This document shows, piece after piece, positions 7,427 through 12,658 of a stretch of DNA of 12,658 nt. Both the position numbers and the translations under genes were made by a program. The stretch is from positions 1-12,658 of the forward strand of contig JAAFHD010000020.1 of NCBI GenBank assembly GCA_013298245.1, given 5' to 3'. Below the pieces are notes generated by a model, which worked only from the letters and a program-made list of their open reading frames with translations, did no database searches and was not told the origin of the DNA. The number at the start of each line of letters is the position of its first letter. The stretch's first letter is position 1. Source of the DNA: Alphaproteobacteria bacterium. Its GTDB lineage: Bacteria > Pseudomonadota > Alphaproteobacteria > Acetobacterales > Acetobacteraceae.

Positions 7427-7439
7427 GTGTATTTCACAC
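7427..7439. promoter_or_regulatory. Small dyad, possible operator
   Basis: GTGTATTTCACAC has four-base inverted arms (GTGT/ACAC) around a five-base A/T-rich centre. It lies between the adaptor start and the candidate promoter at 7472-7501, where a local repressor of the efflux operon could bind. The arms are short and could occur by chance. No regulator gene is found in the window. Confidence 0.2.
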
Positions 7440-7471
7440 CGCGTTGCACTTCGTCGCACGGCGGAAAGTCA

Positions 7472-7501
7472 ATTATTGCTTGGGTTTCACGCGCATGACA
7501 T
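7472..7501 (-). promoter_or_regulatory. Candidate promoter of the efflux operon
   Basis: On the minus strand ATGTCA (7501-7496) stands 18 bases before AATAAT (7477-7472), in the most A/T-rich part of the 189-base divergent region. The start of transcription would be near 7465, with a leader of about 80 bases before the adaptor. The -35 match is only moderate, so this is tentative. I could not identify a convincing promoter for the macroglobulin gene on the other strand. Confidence 0.3.
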
Positions 7502-7560
7502 CTGCGCGCGCTGTGTTCCATTCACGCGCCGGTTCGTGCCACACTTCATCCATCAAGGTT

Positions 7561-7565
7561 GAGGA
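7561..7565 (+). promoter_or_regulatory. Ribosome binding site of the macroglobulin gene
   Basis: GAGGA lies six bases before the ATG at 7572. A second in-frame ATG at 7566 directly touches this site, so 7572 is the better start, although AAGG at 7555-7558 could serve the earlier one. The choice alters only two residues of the signal peptide. Confidence 0.55.
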
Positions 7566-7571
7566 ATGCCC

Positions 7572-10500
7572 ATGCGTCGCTTCCTGCTCGCGCTCTTCGC
7601 GCTGCTGCTGGCCGTGCCTGCCTTCGCGCAGGCGCCGGAGCTGCCAGGCCTCGCGGATGATGCGGCGCGCTACCAGGGTGAGTTGCAGCGTCGCTTTCCG
7701 GCCGGCGGCACCCCGCAGCAACGCGCCGCTGCCGAACAGCGCGCGACGCAGGCCGAACGCGCCAACAATTGGGCGGGCGCCGCCGCGGCTTGGGAAGAAC
7801 GCATCGCGTTGGGCGACCCGCGCCCCGAAAACTTCTTGAGCCTTGGTCGGGCGCAATTGCAGCGCACACCGCCGGAAAACGCGCGCGCGCTGCAAGCCGC
7901 CTGGTTGAACTTCATGGCGGTGCCGGCGGGCGCGCCAGAAATTCCGTCGCTGCTGATGATGGCGCAGGCGCTGCAACGCCTGGACCGCCTGCCGCAACAG
8001 ATTCGCGTGCTGGAAGCGGTGACCGCGCGTGCGCCGCAGGACCAACGCTTCCGCACCATGCTGGCCGATGCGCGCCGCGCCGCCGGCCTGCTTGTCGCGC
8101 GCGTCACCACCAATGCGGAGGCCGAGCAGCCCAGCGCCTGCATCGGCTTCACCTTCAGCGTCGCCACGCGCGGCGATTGGCAGCCGGCCGATTGGGTCCG
8201 CACTGAACCCGCCATCCCTGGCCTGTCGGTTACGCGCCAAGGGCGTGACCTGTGCGTCGCCGGCCTGCCCTATGGCCGCACCACGCGCGTGCTGCTGCGC
8301 GCCGGCCTGCCCGGCGAAGACAATCTGCGCCTGCTGCGTGACACGCCGGTGCCGGTCGCCATGCCCAACCGCGCGCCGCGCATCATGTTCGACCAGGCGC
8401 GCTTCATTCTGCCGCGCGGGCAGCAGGCGCGCATCGGTGTCGCGACGGTCAACGTCTCCTCGCTGCGGGTGCAGCTGCTGCGCGTGCCTGAACGCGGCCT
8501 GGTGCCCGCGATGCGCGACCGCGGTCCGCAAGTGGAAATGGACGATTACGAGGTGGATGCGCTGGCCGAACAGCATGGCCGCGTGCTGTGGGAAGGTCGT
8601 GCGGAACTGCCGCCGCTGGTCGCCAATGCGACGCAGCGCACCGCCCTGCCGCTGCCCGATGCGCTGCGTGCCGCGGGCCCTGGGATGTATCTGCTGGTCG
8701 TGCGCCCGGGTGATGGCGCGGCAACGCGTGAAATCGTCGCGGGTCTGCCCGTCTATGTCACCGATATCGGCATGACAGCCTGGCGCAGCCCGGCGGGATT
8801 GGCCGTGCAGGCGCGTGGCCTTGCGAGTGCGCGCGTGATGGCGGGCGTGCGTGTTTCGCTGATCGCGCGCAACAACGAAGTGTTGGGCGAAGTGGCGACC
8901 GATGCCGATGGCGTCGCGCGTTTCGCGGCACCCTTGCTGCGCGGTGAAGGGCCGGTCGCGCCGGTCGCGCTGCATGCCGCGACGGCCGATGATTTCATGG
9001 CGCTTGATCTTGGCGCCGCGGCCTTCGACCTGTCCGATCGCGGTGCATCGGGTCGCGCGCATCCGGGGCCTGCGGATGCGTTCATCTGGCTCGACCGTGG
9101 CATCTATCGGCCGGGCGAAACCGTGCAGGCCGGGCTGTTGCTGCGCGATGCATCCGGCGCGCCGCTGGACCTGCCGCTGCGCCTGCGCCTGCGCCGCCCT
9201 AACGGTCAGGTCGCGGCCGAAGCGGTGCCCGCGCGCGAAGCGGGTGCTGCCATGCTATGGCCGGTGCCGCTGCCGCGCGGCGCGCAAGCTGGTCTGTGGA
9301 AGATCGAGGCCTTCACAGACCCCGCGCGGCCGCCGATCGCCACGCAGGAATTCCGCGTCGATGCTTTCGTGCCGGAGCGCATGGAAGTCACGCTGGGTGA
9401 TGCGGGGCCGCTGCGCGCCGGCCAGCAACTCGATATCCCGGTCACCGCGCGCTTCCTCTACGATGCGCCGGCCGAGGGGCTGACCGGCAACGCCGAAATC
9501 ACCTTCAGCGCCGCGCGCAGCCCCTATGCGCAATGGCCGCGCTTCGAATTCGGCGTGGTGGACGAGATTTTCGAACCGCCCATGGCCAGCGCCGACATGC
9601 CCGCGACCGACGCGCAAGGCCGCGCCACGCTGCCCGTCAACATCGCGCGCCTGCCCGACACCACGCGCCCCATGAGTGCTAGGCTTGTGCTGTCGGTAGA
9701 AGAACCCGGCGGCCGCGCGAGCCGTGCGGAAACCACCCTGCAGGTGCACAACGCGCCGCGCTTCATCGGCATCCGTCCCGCCTTCGCGGATGGCGCGGTC
9801 AATGCTGGCCAGGAAGCGGGTTTCGAGATCATCGCCATCACCGCCGCCGGTGCTGCCGAAGCGGTGCCGCTGCGCTGGCGCCTGGTGCGCGAAATTCCCG
9901 AATGGCGCATCGTGCTGAACCAGGGCCTGCCGCGCTATGCCATCACCTGGCGCAGCGAACCGGTCGAAGCCGGCGCGCTGACGACCAACATCACGGCGCC
10001 CGCGCAGCTCGCGCGCAGCCTGCCCTTTGGCCGGTATCGCCTGGAAGTGCAGGAGGCCAGCGGGCTGGCGATGTCATCGCTGCGCTTCCGCAGTGGTTGG
10101 GCGGTGAGCGATTCGGTCGAGACACCTGACAAGGTCGATATCGCTGCCGACCGCGCGCAGTACGCACCCGGTGACACCGCGCGCATCCGCATCACACCGC
10201 CCTTCGCCGGCATCGCCAGCATCGCGGTGCTGACGGACCGGCTGGTGTCCGTGCAGGACATCGCGGTCCCAGCGGGTGGCGCCGAAGTGCAGGTCGCGGT
10301 CGATGCCGCATGGGGTGCCGGCGCGCATGTCGCTGTCACGATGTTCCGCCCCGGCCAGGTGGCGCAGGGGCAGCCCGCACGCGCGTTGGGCCTTGCGTGG
10401 TTGCAGCTGGACCCGGCATCGCGCGCGCTGACCGTCGCGATCGAGGGCGAACAACGGATCCTGCCGCGTCAGCGCATCATGGTGCCGGTGCGCGTCACCG

Positions 10501-12658
10501 GCGGCGCGTCGGCGCATCTGACGCTCGCCGCGGTGGATGAAGGCATCCTGCGATTGACGCGCTTTGCCACGCCCGATCCGTTGGCGCACTACACAGGTCG
10601 GCGCCGGCTTGGCGTTGATATCCGCGACGACTACGGCCGATTGATTCCACCACCCGAAGGCGAGGCCGCAACGCTGCGCCAAGGCGGTGATGAACTGGGT
10701 GATCTTGGCGCCATCAACATCCCGCAGCGCAATGTCGTGCTGTTTTCTGGCGTTGTCGCGGTGGGTGCGGATGGCCTGGCGCAAGTGCCGCTGGATGTGC
10801 CGGATTTCGCAGGCGAGTTGCGCCTGATGGCGGTGGCCTGGGCGGGCAATCGTGTGGGCGCTGCATCACGCGCGATGACCGTGCGTGACCCCGTGGTGGC
10901 AGAGGCCGTGCTGCCGCGATTCCTGGCACCTGGCGATGAAGCGCGCGTGCCCGTGGTGCTGCACAATCTGGACCTGCCATCTGGTGCCGTGAATGCGACG
11001 CTGGCGACCAGTGGTGGGCTCGCGATTTCCGGCCCCGCGCAGGTGGGTGGCACGCTGGCGACCGGCCAGCGCATGCAGGGTGCGACCACGCTGCGCGCCA
11101 CAGCACCAGGGCAGGGCGTGCTGCGCCTGACGGCCACCGGCCCGCAGGGTTTTTCGGTGGCGCGCGAGAGCGAGATCACCATCCGTTCCTCCCGCCCCAT
11201 CACCACCGAAGTGGCGATGGTGGAAATCCCGCCTGGCCAGGAACGCGCTCTGCCATTGCCGACGGATCGCTTCCTGGTGGGCTGGCGCGCAACAGCGCGG
11301 TTGGGTGGTGTGGTGCGCTATGACGTGCCCGGCATGCTGCGTGCGCTGGAGGCCTTCCCGCTGGACTGCACGGAACAGGCATCATCGCGCGTGCTGGGCC
11401 TTTCCAGCGTGCAGGCCTGGGCTGGGGAAGACCGTGCGGCGCGCCTGCAGCAGGCGGTGAATTCCGTGCTGAATCGCCAGCGCTTCGATGGCGGTTTCGC
11501 GCTGTGGTCGGCGCAGGGGCCGGCGGTGCAATGGCTTTCCGCCTTCGCCACTGAAGCGCTGATCCGCGCGCGCCAGGCCGGCGCCGCCGTGCCCGATGCT
11601 GCGTTGACCGCCGCGCTGCAATACCTGGAAGACGCGTTGGAAGACGCGGCCGAAGACAGCCCCGCCGGCTTCGCCGCGCAGGCCGCGCGCTTGCAGGCAC
11701 TGGCGCTGGGTGGCCGCGTGCGGCTTGGCGCCGCGCGCCGCTTGCTGGAACGCTTGGCCGAATTGCCGACGCCGCTTGCGCGCGCGCAACTGGGCGCCAC
11801 CTTCGCGCGCGGCGGCGATGTGGCGCGCGCGGAGGTCGCCTTCACCGCGGCCTTCGCAGCACCCGCGCGCCGCTTCTGGATGGAGGATTTCGGCACCGCC
11901 GCGCGTGACGCGATGGCCGTCGCAGTACTGCACGCGGAGGCTGGAATCCTTCCCGCGCGCGCCGCCGAATTGCGCGGCCGCCTGCCGGGACCGGAGCTCT
12001 CACCCATGCGCGCGAACACGCAGGAACAGGGCTGGGCGCTGCTGGCCGCGCATGCGCTGGGCCGCAGCGGCGCGGCCGTCAGCGCCACGCTGAACGGTGC
12101 GGCGGTTGCGGCGGAACCGCTGGTGGTGGCTGCGGTGACGGCGGGTGCCACCATCCGCAACACCGGCAGCGCGCCGCTCTACGCGAGCCTGTCGGTCACC
12201 GGCATTCCCGCCCAGGCCGCGCCTGCTTCGCGCGATGCGATGCGCATCGCGCGCCGCTTCTTCGCGATGGATGGCACGGCGCTGAACCTCGATACGCTGC
12301 GCTCCGGCACCAGCTTCGTGATGCTGTTGGAAGGCCGTGCCGAAAGCGGGCAGGACCATGACGCGATGGTGCAGCAGGGCCTGCCCGCCGGCTGGGAAGC
12401 GGTGGCGCGGCTGCCGGCCGGCGAGGTTGCCGGCATGCCCTGGCTTGGCGCCTTGAGCGAGCCGGAAGCCGTGCCCGCGCTTGATGATCGACTGGCCGCC
12501 GTGCTGTCCCTGACCCGCGCCGAGCCTGGCTTCCGCCTGGCCTGGCGTGTGCGCGCGACCATTCCCGGCAGCTACGACCTGCCCGGCGCGGCGCTGGAGG
12601 ACATGTATCGCCCCAACTATCACGCGCGGCAGAATGCCGGGCGCGTGACCGTGCGGGA
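7572..12658 (+). CDS. Bacterial alpha-2-macroglobulin family protein (3' end just outside the window)
   Basis: Bacterial alpha-2-macroglobulins are periplasmic protease traps, often paired with the peptidoglycan polymerase PbpC. The visible 1695 codons are open throughout and nearly complete: the last residues (LEDMYRPNYHARQNAGRVTVR) resemble the family's C-terminus. In order: a signal peptide (MRRFLLALFALLLAVPAFAQ); a helical, TPR-like region at about 45-185; macroglobulin-type beta domains, including FIWLDRGIYRPGETV (from 504) and VDEGILRL (988-995); a second conserved stretch with DDYGRLI and LPRFLAPGDEARVPVVL; the thioester site CTEQ (Cys1266 to Gln1269) heading a helical thioester domain (RQRFDGGFALWS); and a C-terminal beta domain. 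There is no lipobox, unlike E. coli YfhM, so it should be soluble in the periplasm or secreted. Only three cysteines occur after the signal peptide: 190, 228 and 1266. It is divergent from the efflux operon; the downstream neighbour is not visible. Confidence 0.95.
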   Translation, partial: MRRFLLALFALLLAVPAFAQAPELPGLADDAARYQGELQRRFPAGGTPQQRAAAEQRATQAERANNWAGAAAAWEERIALGDPRPENFLSLGRAQLQRTPPENARALQAAWLNFMAVPAGAPEIPSLLMMAQALQRLDRLPQQIRVLEAVTARAPQDQRFRTMLADARRAAGLLVARVTTNAEAEQPSACIGFTFSVATRGDWQPADWVRTEPAIPGLSVTRQGRDLCVAGLPYGRTTRVLLRAGLPGEDNLRLLRDTPVPVAMPNRAPRIMFDQARFILPRGQQARIGVATVNVSSLRVQLLRVPERGLVPAMRDRGPQVEMDDYEVDALAEQHGRVLWEGRAELPPLVANATQRTALPLPDALRAAGPGMYLLVVRPGDGAATREIVAGLPVYVTDIGMTAWRSPAGLAVQARGLASARVMAGVRVSLIARNNEVLGEVATDADGVARFAAPLLRGEGPVAPVALHAATADDFMALDLGAAAFDLSDRGASGRAHPGPADAFIWLDRGIYRPGETVQAGLLLRDASGAPLDLPLRLRLRRPNGQVAAEAVPAREAGAAMLWPVPLPRGAQAGLWKIEAFTDPARPPIATQEFRVDAFVPERMEVTLGDAGPLRAGQQLDIPVTARFLYDAPAEGLTGNAEITFSAARSPYAQWPRFEFGVVDEIFEPPMASADMPATDAQGRATLPVNIARLPDTTRPMSARLVLSVEEPGGRASRAETTLQVHNAPRFIGIRPAFADGAVNAGQEAGFEIIAITAAGAAEAVPLRWRLVREIPEWRIVLNQGLPRYAITWRSEPVEAGALTTNITAPAQLARSLPFGRYRLEVQEASGLAMSSLRFRSGWAVSDSVETPDKVDIAADRAQYAPGDTARIRITPPFAGIASIAVLTDRLVSVQDIAVPAGGAEVQVAVDAAWGAGAHVAVTMFRPGQVAQGQPARALGLAWLQLDPASRALTVAIEGEQRILPRQRIMVPVRVTGGASAHLTLAAVDEGILRLTRFATPDPLAHYTGRRRLGVDIRDDYGRLIPPPEGEAATLRQGGDELGDLGAINIPQRNVVLFSGVVAVGADGLAQVPLDVPDFAGELRLMAVAWAGNRVGAASRAMTVRDPVVAEAVLPRFLAPGDEARVPVVLHNLDLPSGAVNATLATSGGLAISGPAQVGGTLATGQRMQGATTLRATAPGQGVLRLTATGPQGFSVARESEITIRSSRPITTEVAMVEIPPGQERALPLPTDRFLVGWRATARLGGVVRYDVPGMLRALEAFPLDCTEQASSRVLGLSSVQAWAGEDRAARLQQAVNSVLNRQRFDGGFALWSAQGPAVQWLSAFATEALIRARQAGAAVPDAALTAALQYLEDALEDAAEDSPAGFAAQAARLQALALGGRVRLGAARRLLERLAELPTPLARAQLGATFARGGDVARAEVAFTAAFAAPARRFWMEDFGTAARDAMAVAVLHAEAGILPARAAELRGRLPGPELSPMRANTQEQGWALLAAHALGRSGAAVSATLNGAAVAAEPLVVAAVTAGATIRNTGSAPLYASLSVTGIPAQAAPASRDAMRIARRFFAMDGTALNLDTLRSGTSFVMLLEGRAESGQDHDAMVQQGLPAGWEAVARLPAGEVAGMPWLGALSEPEAVPALDDRLAAVLSLTRAEPGFRLAWRVRATIPGSYDLPGAALEDMYRPNYHARQNAGRVTVR

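Noticed and set aside
5901..7562. A 553-codon open frame on the plus strand, antisense to the adaptor and the start of the RND gene
   Set aside because: It is a shadow of high-GC coding sequence: its product is rich in His, Arg, Gln and Ala without recognisable domains, and the minus-strand genes have clear family motifs throughout.
7473..9062. A 529-codon open frame on the minus strand, antisense to the macroglobulin start
   Set aside because: Composition is His/Arg/Gln-rich and low in recognisable structure, while the opposite strand encodes a signal peptide and conserved domain order. It would also cover the divergent promoter region.
1..12658. CRISPR array, insertion sequence, prophage or defence island
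   Set aside because: No regularly spaced repeats, transposase, integrase or defence-type domains are present; coding bias is uniform across the window, giving no sign of recent transfer.

Overview
The window comes from a high-GC Gram-negative chromosome, most likely an alphaproteobacterium. The very strong G/C third-codon bias, the Tim44-like gene followed by mltA (an arrangement familiar in Alphaproteobacteria) and the alphaproteobacterial style of the alpha-2-macroglobulin point to the Rhodospirillales, perhaps the Acetobacteraceae. The placement is an inference from style, not from a database match. Coding density is very high, with eight protein genes. The two outermost genes run off the ends. 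I see no RNA gene, insertion sequence, CRISPR array or prophage remnant.

Layout. (1) Positions 1-2057, minus strand: an operon read right to left, made of a Tim44-domain membrane-anchored protein, the lytic transglycosylase MltA, and an unrecognised small protein truncated by the window edge. Its genes overlap, and a good sigma70-like promoter sits at 2082-2110. (2) Positions 2170-2727, plus strand: a lone histidine phosphatase, divergent from the first operon. (3) Positions 2724-7382, minus strand: a three-gene operon of an MdtA-like periplasmic adaptor, an MdtB/MdtC-like RND efflux permease and a guanine deaminase (GuaD), with a one-base gap and a four-base overlap at its junctions. Its last stop codon overlaps that of the phosphatase. 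(4) Positions 7572-12658, plus strand: one very large alpha-2-macroglobulin gene, nearly complete, divergent from the efflux operon across a 189-base intergenic region.

Theme. Most of the window serves the cell envelope: peptidoglycan turnover (MltA), envelope biogenesis (Tim44 protein), drug or metabolite efflux (adaptor plus RND pump) and periplasmic defence against proteases (alpha-2-macroglobulin). The phosphatase and guanine deaminase are cytosolic. No clearly novel system is visible. The points most worth a second look are the purine deaminase coupled to an efflux pump, the unknown protein coupled to MltA, the deep Tim44/mltA overlap, and the unusual thioester context and cysteine pattern of the macroglobulin.
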